NCBI RefSeq assembly: GCF_036785885.1
Contig: NC_092329.1
Span: 15,394,449 to 15,458,448 of the forward strand
Direction: 5' to 3'
Source: Coffea arabica
Lineage: Eukaryota; Streptophyta; Magnoliopsida; Gentianales; Rubiaceae
DNA length: 64,000 nucleotides
Below the pieces are notes generated by a model. The model worked only from the letters and a program-made list of their open reading frames with translations, ran no database searches and was not told the DNA's origin. How positions within the stretch are numbered: position 1 is the stretch's first letter; every line of letters begins with the position of its first letter. The translations under genes were made by a program, and so were the position numbers. Below are positions 63,805-64,000 of the stretch, in pieces.

Positions 63805-64000
63805 CAAGTTCATTACCCAAAAAAAAAAAAAGAAAAAAATGGGGACTGGAGCAGCCCTTTTGCCTTTGACAATTGAACTAGCAATGCTTAAATGTGATCC
63901 TAAGTTGATATTGCAGCTTTGCTGTCTCTCTAGTTCCTTGACAATTGAACTAGCAATCATTCAATTTAGCCCACCATCAATTTTTTTTATTGACCCTTTT
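63805..64000. other. Noncoding end of window, unit C
   Basis: This aligns with A 2625-2822. Nothing is recognised, and the unit continues beyond the window. Confidence 0.5.

Larger units (their letters stand above)
61181..64000. repeat. Tandem segmental duplication, unit C (partial)
   Basis: This is the first 2.8 kb of a third unit, cut by the window end. By eye it shares more variants with B than with A. Examples are the 15-bp tandem duplication near 62833 (also in B near 33520, absent from A near 1655) and single-base differences equivalent to A positions 388 and 564. The array therefore has at least three units. Confidence 0.95.

Overview
This is nuclear DNA from a flowering plant, most likely a eudicot. 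The genes it resembles (NAC factor, type I MADS-box factor, LOG2/LUL RING ligase, UDP-arabinose 4-epimerase, U2AF35) and its elements (large-LTR retrotransposons, hAT elements, a Pack-MULE, a Helitron-like end) are all of plant type. It is AT-rich and gene-poor. I cannot name the species. No bacterial genes, CRISPR arrays or rRNA were seen.

The dominant feature is a head-to-tail tandem segmental duplication with a period near 30 kb. Unit A is 1-31942, unit B is 31943-61180, and unit C starts at 61181 and runs off the window. The window starts in phase with the repeat, so the true duplication breakpoint is not visible. Each unit has the same order: a degenerate MADS-box relic, a larger type I MADS-box pseudogene on the minus strand broken by two LTR insertions, a third solo LTR, the 3' end of a UDP-arabinose 4-epimerase gene broken by a small solo LTR, a NAC gene (+), and a BED/hAT-transposase-like gene (-).

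Events shared by A and B predate the duplication: the four LTR insertions with matching target duplications (ACAAT, GATAT, AATAG, TATTT) and the stop codon inside the MADS box. Events in one unit only came later. In A these are a 1.17-kb hAT deletion derivative, a 1.8-kb hAT-like element, a nonsense codon in NAC, and loss of the 5' half of the hAT-like gene. In B these are an intron-free LOG2/LUL RING-ligase retrocopy with poly(A) and a 16-bp target duplication, a Pack-MULE carrying a broken U2AF35 copy inside the NAC gene, collapse of the A-type retroelement to a solo LTR, and loss of the MADS start codon.

The only long, fully open, recognisable reading frames are the RING ligase retrocopy (350 aa, 35407-36459) and the truncated NAC frames. 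Everything else recognisable is broken. The two duplicated genes near the unit ends decay differently in A and B: NAC loses its C-terminus by two independent routes, and the hAT-like gene loses opposite ends. The sequence therefore works best as a record of ordered insertions, deletions and LTR recombination, using one unit as the empty-site control for the other.
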